A DNA stretch of 64,000 nucleotides from MGIIb-O1 sp002457595 (GTDB lineage Archaea; Thermoplasmatota; Poseidoniia; Poseidoniales; Thalassarchaeaceae): positions 186,001 to 250,000 of the forward strand of contig JBJLBO010000001.1 in NCBI GenBank assembly GCA_045568115.1, given 5' to 3'. Made by a program: the position numbers and the translations under genes. Positions 27,792 to 36,463 of the stretch are shown here, piece by piece (the stretch's first letter is position 1; every line of letters starts with the position of its first letter). The notes beneath the pieces were generated by a model. The model ran no database searches. It was not told the DNA's origin and saw nothing but the letters and a program-made list of their open reading frames with translations.

Positions 27792-29243
27792 TCAATCTTG
27801 TTTAAGGCAAATATTCAGAGGTTCTGAGAAGAATCCAAGGCTCCATCGGCCACCTTCTCGGCCAACACCGCTGTCCTTCACTCCGCCAAATGGAACTCGT
27901 AAATCACGATGGAGCCAAGTGTTGACCCAAACCATTCCTGTATCAATGCCCTCAGCGACTCTTCTTCCTTTCTCTAAATCACTAGTCCAAACACTGCCTG
28001 CTAATCCATAGCGTGTGTTATTGGCAATATCAACAGCTTCCTGCTCATTTTCAAATCGATGAATTGTAACGACTGGCCCGAATATTTCCTCGGTGGAACA
28101 TCGTGAATCCACAGGCAGTCCTCCGATGACAGTCGGTGCCATCCAATTTCCATTTTCAAACTCCTTCGGCAAGCAGGGACTTCCCCCCGTCAGAACTTCA
28201 CCACCTTCTTCACGTGCAATCGACACATATTCCTCGACTTTCTGTAAATGTTCTGCCGATATTAGAGCACCAAGTTTTGTAGACTCATCTGACGGATCTC
28301 CTATTTTCATAGATTCGACTGAATCGACAAAACGTTCAACAAATTCATCGTAAATCGAGTCTTCAATAAGAATTCTAGAACCACACAAACACACCTGACC
28401 TTGATTGAGAAATGCTGCTCTAGTCACTCCCTCCACAGTTTTTTCAAGGTCACAGTCGGCAAAGACAATACTAGCATTTTTCCCACCCAGTTCTAAGCTG
28501 AGTTTCTTGAATTGAGGAGATGCAGCCGCAGCGACTTTAGCTCCAGTAGCAGTACCTCCTGTGAAGGACACTAAGTCTACATCAGGGTGACTGGTTAGTG
28601 GCGCTCCAGCACTAATTCCGTCACCATGAACGAGGTTTACAACACCAGATGGTAAGCCAACCTCATGGATTGTTTCCATCAACAGATTAGCAGTCATAGG
28701 CGTCAGTTCGGAAGGTTTGCAGATTACTGTATTCCCCATTCCGATAGCGGGGGCGACCTTCCAAGAAAGAAGGTAGAGTGGTAAGTTCCAAGGAGTGATT
28801 AGTGCAGCGACTCCAACCGGTTTTGAGACTACAATATTGGTCGCATCAGACATCTCGAATCTCTCAACTCCCTGTTCACGTACGAGGTCTGCGAAGAAGC
28901 GGAAATTAGCAACAGAACGGTAAGCATCTACAGCACGAGCGAGGGCAATTGGCTTACCAGTGTCTCTACTTTCTAGTGCTGCTATATCCTCATATTTTGC
29001 TTCCAGAGAATCAGCGATACGGTCGAGCCAGTCGGCTCTTACCGAGTGTGTTAGAGCTCCCCAAGATGGTTGAGCAGCACGTGCTGCTGCAACGGCCTTG
29101 TCAATATCCTGCGGTCCTGAATGTGGCACTTTAGCAAATTGTTTGCCAGTAGCCGGCTCGAAAACATCCATCCAATCCTCACTGGATTGGCGAACAAACT
29201 CACCTGCAATATAGTTCATTAAATTATTAGAGGACAACTTCAA
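27792..29243 (-). CDS. aldehyde dehydrogenase, ALDH8/2-aminomuconate-semialdehyde dehydrogenase-like
   Basis: This 483-residue NAD-dependent aldehyde dehydrogenase has catalytic Cys285 (NQGQVCLCGSR), Glu251 (LELGGKN) and Asn153 (TPWNLPL). The C-terminal segment WVNTWLHRDLRVPFGG and the ending near FFSEPLNICLK resemble ALDH8A1 and bacterial 2-aminomuconate or 2-hydroxymuconate semialdehyde dehydrogenases. Aldehyde dehydrogenase substrates are hard to assign from sequence. It is the last gene of a tight operon, and its start overlaps the stop of the preceding gene by four bases. Confidence 0.85.
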   Translation of the reverse strand: MKLSSNNLMNYIAGEFVRQSSEDWMDVFEPATGKQFAKVPHSGPQDIDKAVAAARAAQPSWGALTHSVRADWLDRIADSLEAKYEDIAALESRDTGKPIALARAVDAYRSVANFRFFADLVREQGVERFEMSDATNIVVSKPVGVAALITPWNLPLYLLSWKVAPAIGMGNTVICKPSELTPMTANLLMETIHEVGLPSGVVNLVHGDGISAGAPLTSHPDVDLVSFTGGTATGAKVAAAASPQFKKLSLELGGKNASIVFADCDLEKTVEGVTRAAFLNQGQVCLCGSRILIEDSIYDEFVERFVDSVESMKIGDPSDESTKLGALISAEHLQKVEEYVSIAREEGGEVLTGGSPCLPKEFENGNWMAPTVIGGLPVDSRCSTEEIFGPVVTIHRFENEQEAVDIANNTRYGLAGSVWTSDLEKGRRVAEGIDTGMVWVNTWLHRDLRVPFGGVKDSGVGREGGRWSLGFFSEPLNICLKQD

Positions 29244-30421
29244 CCCTCCAATCCACCTTCGTTACTGAATGGATCATTCCGGGTCATGGCGGCTGAATAT
29301 TCCTTCCAATCAAGTGTAAATCGGTCTCGGTCGGGATCCCACTCATCCCAAGTCACAACTTCCTCAAGTGCACTATAGTACTGGTCTGGGACAATTCCTG
29401 GTACGATGAATGCTTTCTGACGATGAAGAGGGTATGGATTCCTTAATTGAACACCTAGAACCCCTAAAACAGCCCTAGCAACATACCAAGTTGCTTGAGA
29501 ATTCCAACCGTGTGCAATCTTGATTACAATACCCAACCCTTTCGGCCAATCGGGATGCTCAATGGATAACCCCAACAATCCATCAGCTCCTTCTTTGGCA
29601 ATCAGTTTCCCTTCTCCAGCCTTCAGGCAGGTTGAATCCAAGCGATTGAATCCACCGACTAAGTCTGGGGATTTATTCATCGCTTCCCAAATCCAATCTT
29701 TATCTCGGTGTGTTGCAAGACCTGCAAACATTACTGCCAACTCATCAACGGTATTCGATACAGTGGGGAGCCCACAGCCATCCTTTGCAACTCGAAGTGG
29801 TTCCCAGTCTGGCTTGCCCATGTATTCTCTTAGGACATCGAGGTATTTTGGGAACCAAGGGGAGCTTGGTAATGTGTATCCGGCTCTGTTTATTCCCATT
29901 TTACGCATAGCCTTGAGCATAGCCGCGTGTTCTCCTGAGCAGGTATGGAACCAGCGGCGTGGGCGACGAACCTGTCGTCCGAACTGAATCAGAGGGACAT
30001 CTAGAGGACACTGCATGAGTCCCCATTCAGATTCCGAAAGTATGGATTGTGCAGTAGCTACGTGTTCTGTATCTCCATTGTGAGAAGAACATGCAATTGC
30101 TCTTTGCTCCCAGTCTAGTTCCTCACCTAGGGCCTTTGCGAAGGTTTTCATCATCAGAGGCTTCATCATAGAACGTCCGTAAACAAGGACATTTCCGCCA
30201 AATGAATGAACGATTTCGGTACCATGAGCCCAAGCGATAGCACCGTGAATTGTATTTTCACTAACATCCATTCGCCTAAAATCAACAAGAGGTTCCCATT
30301 CAACATCACGCCCAGTTGCAATACCCTCGTGCTTCTCACCTAGTGGATTAGTTGGAAAAACTGCAGAGCCCGGCCGGCCAGGTGCGACACTCGAGGGTTG
30401 CTCCGTTCTGTGTGCACTCAT
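29240..30421 (-). CDS. type II-like asparaginase (Asparaginase_II, PF06089-type) amidohydrolase
   Basis: The 393-residue product matches the thermolabile asparaginase family of Rhizobium and actinobacteria, unrelated to the T2-type at 18000-18809. Motifs are VYGRSMMKPLMMK, ACSSHNGDTEHV, HTCSGEHAAML and KDGCGLPT. The usual NCSGKHA reads TCSGEHA, so the Lys of the family motif is replaced by Glu, which may alter specificity. It overlaps both neighbours by four bases in the operon. The amide substrate could be asparagine or an amide made by the other enzymes. Confidence 0.85.
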   Translation of the reverse strand: MSAHRTEQPSSVAPGRPGSAVFPTNPLGEKHEGIATGRDVEWEPLVDFRRMDVSENTIHGAIAWAHGTEIVHSFGGNVLVYGRSMMKPLMMKTFAKALGEELDWEQRAIACSSHNGDTEHVATAQSILSESEWGLMQCPLDVPLIQFGRQVRRPRRWFHTCSGEHAAMLKAMRKMGINRAGYTLPSSPWFPKYLDVLREYMGKPDWEPLRVAKDGCGLPTVSNTVDELAVMFAGLATHRDKDWIWEAMNKSPDLVGGFNRLDSTCLKAGEGKLIAKEGADGLLGLSIEHPDWPKGLGIVIKIAHGWNSQATWYVARAVLGVLGVQLRNPYPLHRQKAFIVPGIVPDQYYSALEEVVTWDEWDPDRDRFTLDWKEYSAAMTRNDPFSNEGGLEG

Positions 30422-31662
30422 ACTATCCCTCCGTTAACAGCCGGAGACACCTTAGTCATGAATGCCTCCATGTTCCTCATTACCCTATCAGAGTCATGAT
30501 TGAAGAAATCAAACCAACACATTAGTCGGTCTTCGGGGTGGAATCTATCAATAATCTGGGACCTTACTTCCTCAACATTTCCAATCACAGCATTGTCAGT
30601 TGCTTTCTCAACTTTAGCAGGATCAATGGTCCCCTCTAATGCATTCCAGTAAGTTGTCAACGCAGCTCGTGCTTCATCTTGAGCAGCAGCACTGCGCTGT
30701 TCAGGAGTTAGACCCTCTTCGTCATTGACGAATACCATAACCGTGCGTGGCATCATATTACGATTCCAAGTCCCTCCATTTGGATGGTAGTGTTCAGTCA
30801 TACGTTCGTGAGTTTGGTTAATGAGGTGTGGTGGTGTAATTGAGAGATTAAAGACCTGTACTGGAGCCCATTTGTTTACTTCTATTTGCAACCTTGGATC
30901 GTGAGAACCCACAATCAGATTGAGAAGTTCTCTTCTCCATTCTTGAGGTATGGTTTTAATTTCCTCAAACTCATAACGTGGTGAAATCTTAATTGATTCA
31001 GGTGGGTTTTCTAGGTTGTGTAATTTGATAGCGGCCTCTTGTACTGCCGTCCAGTCTTCATCACTGCGAAAGTTATCACGAGTTAGTACCGTTTTTTGAA
31101 TCATATCTGTTGAGATCACTTCACCATTCAAGAGGCGAAGGAAAATTTCGGATGCTTCAGCAAAAATTTGACCGCGTAAAGCAGGCCAAGCAACTTCCTC
31201 TACGATGTCTCTAGGAACTATTCCGTATGGTCGAGCCATAAATTCGAAGCGACCTGATGAAAATCCAATGTGTAATTTGCGCTTTTCAGCAGAATCCATG
31301 CCATGCATTGCGAGAAAAGCACCAATGCGTTCTGCATGAGCAATTGGCCCCCCATTTGCCAATAGACACATCACGGCACTACCAACTTCCATTCTTTTAC
31401 TTCGTGTGAACATCTTCTGGGCAATCTGTATAAAATCAGTACAAAGTCCAACTTCACCCGGATAGTGTGGTACTACTGGCTTAGAGTTGCGTTTCTGTAC
31501 TTCAGTTGAAAGATGTGCCTGAGCTACCCAACCTATACCAAATCCTAATTCATCCGCTTTCTCAACTTGGTCGAAGAAATTAGCAAACATCTCATTCTCA
31601 GTAGGTTTGTATCCAGTTGTATCTGGAGTCTGAGAGATTGAGAAGAATACATCAAATTCCAA
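30418..31662 (-). CDS. luciferase-like (LLM class) flavin-dependent monooxygenase
   Basis: The 414-residue product has a bacterial-luciferase-type TIM barrel: DQVEKADELGFGIGWVAQAHLS at the first strands, then a long central region (LHIGFSSGRFEF) and a C-terminal helical part. Such enzymes use reduced FMN or F420 and often attack ring carbons or C-S and C-N bonds. RutA, which opens uracil, is one example. The protein is longer than most LLM enzymes. It is the third gene of the operon. Confidence 0.82.
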   Translation of the reverse strand: MEFDVFFSISQTPDTTGYKPTENEMFANFFDQVEKADELGFGIGWVAQAHLSTEVQKRNSKPVVPHYPGEVGLCTDFIQIAQKMFTRSKRMEVGSAVMCLLANGGPIAHAERIGAFLAMHGMDSAEKRKLHIGFSSGRFEFMARPYGIVPRDIVEEVAWPALRGQIFAEASEIFLRLLNGEVISTDMIQKTVLTRDNFRSDEDWTAVQEAAIKLHNLENPPESIKISPRYEFEEIKTIPQEWRRELLNLIVGSHDPRLQIEVNKWAPVQVFNLSITPPHLINQTHERMTEHYHPNGGTWNRNMMPRTVMVFVNDEEGLTPEQRSAAAQDEARAALTTYWNALEGTIDPAKVEKATDNAVIGNVEEVRSQIIDRFHPEDRLMCWFDFFNHDSDRVMRNMEAFMTKVSPAVNGGIV

Positions 31663-31673
31663 GGTATCACCTA

Positions 31674-32471
31674 TCAGATTGATCTCATTCTTCCGCCATC
31701 AACTGCAAGGCTAGTGCCTCGAATAGAACTTGAAGATGGTAAACAAAGGAAGGTAACGGCCACTGCAGTTTCCAATGGGTCAATTAATCGCTGAATAGGA
31801 ACGGAGTCCATCCATGAATTACGAACATCTTCCACTGACTTGCCAGTTTTCTCAGAAATTGAACCCGCTAGTGACTCTAGTCTGTCGGTGTCGGTGAATC
31901 CCGGCATGATATTGTTGATTGTGATGCATGGAGCTAATTCACGAGACAATGATTTTGCCCATGATGCCATAGCTCCTCTGAGTGTATTAGATAGGCCAAT
32001 ATTATCGATAGGTTCGCGAACTGAAGTAGAGATAATATTGACAAATCTGCCATATCCAACGGCTTCCATTCTTGGAGCTAGAATTTGAGCGATTGTGTGA
32101 GACGCGTGAAGGTGACGAGAGAAAGGCCCCTCAAATTCATTGAGTGTGTTCTGAAGAAGAGGGCCTCCGGGTGGACCTCCTGCATTATTGATGACAATCT
32201 CAACCATACCTAGGCCTAGAATCGATTCACGTACCGCCTCAAGATTTTCAAGGTCCAATACTAGAGATTCATGGCCATTACCATGCATTTGAGAGATTAA
32301 TTCATCCAATTCATCTGCAGATCTCGCACAGGCAATTACTCTTGCTCCTGCACGGGCAAGCATCATCGCACAGGCTCTTCCGATTCCTTTGCTTGCTCCA
32401 CAAACTAGAGCCGTGCGTCCAGCCAATATTCCATCTGCGTAAGGAAATTCTTCATTCAATAAATTACTCAT
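31674..32471 (-). CDS. short-chain dehydrogenase/reductase
   Basis: This 265-residue Rossmann oxidoreductase has the cofactor loop VCGASKGIGRA, the NNAGG motif and a C-terminal SSSSIRGTSLAVDGG segment typical of classical SDRs. The position usually holding YxxxK has a modified sequence: NTLRGAMASWAKSLSREL shows a Lys but the Tyr is replaced by Leu or Arg in my reading. That may mean altered or lost dehydrogenase activity. It lies between the formyltransferase and the monooxygenase in the operon. Confidence 0.85.
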   Translation of the reverse strand: MSNLLNEEFPYADGILAGRTALVCGASKGIGRACAMMLARAGARVIACARSADELDELISQMHGNGHESLVLDLENLEAVRESILGLGMVEIVINNAGGPPGGPLLQNTLNEFEGPFSRHLHASHTIAQILAPRMEAVGYGRFVNIISTSVREPIDNIGLSNTLRGAMASWAKSLSRELAPCITINNIMPGFTDTDRLESLAGSISEKTGKSVEDVRNSWMDSVPIQRLIDPLETAVAVTFLCLPSSSSIRGTSLAVDGGRMRSI

Positions 32472-32480
32472 TATTTCACC

Positions 32481-33227
32481 TCAGTTGACATAGTGTGCAT
32501 ATGTCTGTTTAGCTAATTTTTCGTACACGACTTCTAGAACCTCATCCGACGCGTTACGGAAAGTGGGGTTCTCACTATGGCCCTGCGGGTGTCGCATATC
32601 ATCCCAACGCCCCTCTTCGTATGCCATCAGTGCTTCCTTCATCAAAACTCCAGCCAGAACAAGGGTTTCATAGCACAAATCTTCGTAATTCATTCCACGC
32701 TTGACGGGTACTTCTCTACGAAGTAGAAGTTCACCAGTGTCGATGCCATTATCACAAAAGTGAGTAGATGAGCCAATTGGTATGTCGTGGTAAACACTCC
32801 ATGCAGGCGAGGCAGAGCCACGACAATCAGGAAGAAGTCCCGGATGAGAATTGACTACTCCATCAGAGGGGTGATCAAGAATTTCTCCTCGAATTATTCT
32901 AGTTCCTCCAAAGACGATTAAATCGAGTGGCAACTCACGAATGTGTGGCATAACTTCCTCACTATTATGAATAGGGACTTCGATGTGATGGACATTGATA
33001 CCTTTACTCGACAATTCGGACAATTGAGCCTCAATTGTGGGTGCTATGTCATTTCCTTCGATACGCTTGAGGAACTTCTCTCTCTCCTCGTCTCCAATAG
33101 CTGAATCTTCGGTAATGACAATGGTTGGAATAAAGCCCTCTGAGAGTATCTGGCGCAGCATCTCGCGGCCGTATGGGTGCTCTTTCAATAAAAGAAATGC
33201 AAATGTCGGCTTGACCATGTTCCCCAT
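32481..33227 (-). CDS. formyltransferase-fold protein (Formyl_trans_N)
   Basis: The 248-residue product has the formyltransferase catalytic core: NSHPGLLPDCRG with the Asn and His, and GIDTGELLL with the Asp. The order N-x-H...D is that of Fmt, PurN and ArnA formyltransferases. It lacks the C-terminal tRNA-binding domain of methionyl-tRNA formyltransferase, so its acceptor is probably a small molecule such as an amine or amino-sugar. An ATG three codons in (33218) is an alternative start. It opens the five-gene operon. Confidence 0.82.
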   Translation of the reverse strand: MGNMVKPTFAFLLLKEHPYGREMLRQILSEGFIPTIVITEDSAIGDEEREKFLKRIEGNDIAPTIEAQLSELSSKGINVHHIEVPIHNSEEVMPHIRELPLDLIVFGGTRIIRGEILDHPSDGVVNSHPGLLPDCRGSASPAWSVYHDIPIGSSTHFCDNGIDTGELLLRREVPVKRGMNYEDLCYETLVLAGVLMKEALMAYEEGRWDDMRHPQGHSENPTFRNASDEVLEVVYEKLAKQTYAHYVN

Positions 33228-33278
33228 TACGCGGAGGGGGCTTTGATACCCGTTCTTTTCGGTTTATTGAAATCAAAA

Positions 33279-36200
33279 TCACTGAGAATAAGAATCCCAT
33301 CCACCGGTTAGAACATTATGTTTTAGGATACTGCCATCTGGATTCTGAACCCAAACATTGCCATCTTTATCTCGCCAGACTTTCTGGCCATGCTCATTAA
33401 TCTGAGCATCCGCGGGAACTTCTATTTTCGGCACAGGTGGAGGTGAAGATTCGATTAATGCTCCAAGATCAATGTCAACCCTTTCTTCATCCAACGATGA
33501 TGTAGGAGTATCATCCTCAGATTCCGTAACAGATTTTTCGGCAGGATGTATATCAGCAATGGATGATTCTTCTAAATCATCCTTAATTTCTCGTTCAGCT
33601 GAATCGAATGACTGGTCTATGAAATCAGTATCATCGTCAGATACAGGAACTGAAACTCCGCCGATTTCTAATACTTCATGGGTATTGTCATCAGCCTCAA
33701 ATATCTCTTTTCTTCCACCAAAGCCCATCTTTACGCTAAATGCAATAACAGCGAAAATAACTATTACAATCATTAAGTGAATTACCACTTCACCATATGA
33801 CTGATACAACTTAATTGTTGGGAAATCATCAGAATTATCTCCAACCCCATCCCCATCGGTATCTTTCCATTCATCTGAATCTAGTGGGAATTCATCTACA
33901 CTATCATTGTAATTATCGCCATCCGAATCCGACAATAATGGGTCAAGCTGGAGTTCAATCTCCTCAACATCTAAGATACCATCTCCATCATCATCTGTAT
34001 CTTCATTATTTCCTATTCCGTCTCCATCTGTGTCTAACCATTCTAATTTATTGTAAGGTAAGTCATCGTCCACATCAAGACGGCCATCATTATCATCATC
34101 AAAATCCTCGTCAGCATCCCTGCATCCGTCACCATCTCTATCAATTAATTCACTACTGATCCAATTCAACAGCCCGTAATCACAATAATCTGGACCATCA
34201 AGAATACCATCATTATCATCATCTGGATCTAAGAAATCAGGAATTAAATCTCCATCAAAGTCAGAATAACACTCATCAATACTAGTTCTAGTATCCGAGG
34301 TAGTCACCATTCCACTGGGACAGGGGGTGGCCTCAACTGCATTCAAAATATCAACATAATGATTTATTGAGGCAGGAGTTTGGGAAATGGCTGCAGAGAC
34401 ATCAACATAGTATCCTAATTGTGCCGATTTGCATTCTGATTGACCAGCTTGATTTTGGTAATATCCTTCATCACATGGGATTTGATCTGAGGAACCAGAG
34501 GAATTTGTGTAGTAACCCAAATTTGTTGACAAGCAAAATGAATAAGATATAGAACCTGAATCTTGATTATAAGTCCCTATAGGGCATGGGGTTTGCTCGG
34601 TTGAATTAAACTCGTCGACATAATATCCTGAGTCGGCAACCCAGCAGAAACTCATACCTGAATCCGGTTGATAAGTCCCCTTCTCACATGGCAATTGAGA
34701 TGCTTGTCCAGGATTCGCAACGAAGAAACCCGGGTCCGCATCTATGCAATCATTTACCGAGTTTGCGTTATATTCTGGATTGTAAGTCCCTTGTGGACAT
34801 GCCTTTTGAGATGAAGCAAAATGAGAATCGACATAGTGACCTGGTGTTGCTTCAAAACACTCAGTTCCAGCTAATTGATCTTGGAACGAGCCCATAGAGC
34901 ATCCAATTTGTCCCGTTGCACCTGAAAGTGGCACATGATAGCCTAAAGCGGCATCGATACATTCCGAATTCCCGCCTGCTGGTTGATAGGTTCCAGGTGT
35001 ACAGGGTGTTTGGTAGCCTGACCCCGGTGTTGCAACACTGTGCCCCGGATCAGCAGCAATACAATCAAAAGAATTAGTAGAACCATAATTCGGATTGTAA
35101 TATCCAGCCGAACAAGGTGTTTGATTGTCTGATGCAGGAGTGTCAACATAGAAACCGGGGTCTGCTATATTACAACTGGTTTGACCTAATTGACCCTGCC
35201 AGTATCCAATATCACATGGTTCTTGAGATATTGCATTATCAGCAGCAACGTAATGCCCAGTATCTGCGTAATCACAAATTATTTGTCCAAGAGTCGCAGA
35301 AAATGTCCCCGCTGTACAAGATAATTGGCTAGTTGAAGCGGGCAACGGAACGTAATACCCCATATCCGCCAATAAACAGTCTGTGGATTCATCGGCTCCT
35401 GACCAAGGGTTATATGTTCCAGCATTACATGAAATCTGGGATATTGCGGCGGTTGTATTAACGAAGAAACCTGGTTCGGCAATAACACAACTTGATTCGC
35501 CAGAGAGTGGTTGATAAGTTCCTGGCATACATGGATTTTGGTTTGGAGATGCTGATGAATTAACGAAATAACCGGGGTCTGCAAACAAACAATAAGACTG
35601 GCCAGATTGTGGTTGATATGTTCCAACTTCGCATGGCGACTGAGAAATCGATAAATTAGAGTTCACAAAATATCCAGGTGAGGCATCTATACAATATGCC
35701 TGACCTGTGCTTGGTTGATAGTTTCCAATGGTACATCCAGTTTGATTAGTTGCTGCAGAAGATGAGACATGATGACCCATGTCTGCGAGTAAGCATGAGG
35801 GCTGCCCAGATAGAGGCTGATAGGTACCTGGGGAGCAAGATGTTTGATTCGCCAATCCTGAATTAGGAACAAAATGCCCTGCATTTGCTGCATAACACGT
35901 AGTCTGAGCAGAAAGGGGCTGATAGGTGCCCGCAGCACAGGCCTGTTGAGAAAATGCTCCCGAAGAATTCACATAATTCCCAGAAGATGCAGGAGTCTGT
36001 GTTGAAGAGGCCGTAGTGGGTACATAATAACCAGGATCTGCAATTATACATCCACTAGAACCTGGAGAGGGTTGATAATATCCGAGAGTACAGGCTATCT
36101 GAGAAGTAGAACCTACACCATATGAGTAATAGCCAGAATTTGCGACATTACAAGATGATTGACCTGTCTGATCCTGCCAATGACCACTAGAGCACTGAGT

Positions 36201-36443
36201 TGATTCAATACCGTGTTCAACATCAACTTGGGTGGAATTAGAACCAATTTGAGTTTGTGTCTGTGTATTTCTTAGATTCAGGATAAATGAATAATTAATC
36301 GCTGTTCTATTCAGCCCTCGATTGATAACTTTAATGTAATACAGCTCAGAATTAGTGTTGTTCGAAGAAGTAGAAACTTCCTCAAAAGTTTCATTTGTTG
36401 AACTATTATCAACTATGTCAAAAGTAGAATTATATAATTCCAA
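33279..36443 (-). CDS. 3' part of giant GCC2/GCC3-repeat surface protein (continuation of the gene at 36464-38269)
   Basis: This frame has no signal peptide and begins in mid-domain; the frame is open back to 36500. It starts with the second half of a PPC-like beta domain. Then come about 17 cysteine repeats of roughly 34 residues, pattern C-x2-G-x-Y-x2-x2-G-x3-C-x2-A-x2-G-Y-x-V, resembling GCC2/GCC3 (ephrin-receptor-like) repeats. Next are thrombospondin type 3 calcium-binding Asp repeats (DFDGDLIPD, DTDGDGIGN), one membrane segment (VVIHLMIVIVIFAVIAFSV), an acidic linker and a tail ending KVWRDKDGNVWVQNPDGS. Joined to the upstream piece it would be one anchored protein of about 1680 residues. 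Confidence 0.8.
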   Translation of the reverse strand: MELYNSTFDIVDNSSTNETFEEVSTSSNNTNSELYYIKVINRGLNRTAINYSFILNLRNTQTQTQIGSNSTQVDVEHGIESTQCSSGHWQDQTGQSSCNVANSGYYSYGVGSTSQIACTLGYYQPSPGSSGCIIADPGYYVPTTASSTQTPASSGNYVNSSGAFSQQACAAGTYQPLSAQTTCYAANAGHFVPNSGLANQTSCSPGTYQPLSGQPSCLLADMGHHVSSSAATNQTGCTIGNYQPSTGQAYCIDASPGYFVNSNLSISQSPCEVGTYQPQSGQSYCLFADPGYFVNSSASPNQNPCMPGTYQPLSGESSCVIAEPGFFVNTTAAISQISCNAGTYNPWSGADESTDCLLADMGYYVPLPASTSQLSCTAGTFSATLGQIICDYADTGHYVAADNAISQEPCDIGYWQGQLGQTSCNIADPGFYVDTPASDNQTPCSAGYYNPNYGSTNSFDCIAADPGHSVATPGSGYQTPCTPGTYQPAGGNSECIDAALGYHVPLSGATGQIGCSMGSFQDQLAGTECFEATPGHYVDSHFASSQKACPQGTYNPEYNANSVNDCIDADPGFFVANPGQASQLPCEKGTYQPDSGMSFCWVADSGYYVDEFNSTEQTPCPIGTYNQDSGSISYSFCLSTNLGYYTNSSGSSDQIPCDEGYYQNQAGQSECKSAQLGYYVDVSAAISQTPASINHYVDILNAVEATPCPSGMVTTSDTRTSIDECYSDFDGDLIPDFLDPDDDNDGILDGPDYCDYGLLNWISSELIDRDGDGCRDADEDFDDDNDGRLDVDDDLPYNKLEWLDTDGDGIGNNEDTDDDGDGILDVEEIELQLDPLLSDSDGDNYNDSVDEFPLDSDEWKDTDGDGVGDNSDDFPTIKLYQSYGEVVIHLMIVIVIFAVIAFSVKMGFGGRKEIFEADDNTHEVLEIGGVSVPVSDDDTDFIDQSFDSAEREIKDDLEESSIADIHPAEKSVTESEDDTPTSSLDEERVDIDLGALIESSPPPVPKIEVPADAQINEHGQKVWRDKDGNVWVQNPDGSILKHNVLTGGWDSYSQ

Positions 36444-36463
36444 ATCAAAATTAAAGAGTGGTT

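Noticed and set aside
33815..34159. Plus-strand frame rich in His and Tyr
   Set aside because: It is the antisense reading of the Asp-rich thrombospondin-3 repeats of the surface protein.
34300..36440. Regular repeats of about 100 bases that could be taken for a CRISPR array or satellite
   Set aside because: The repeats are imperfect at DNA level, keep an open frame and encode cysteine repeats; there are no identical repeats with unique spacers and no cas genes nearby.
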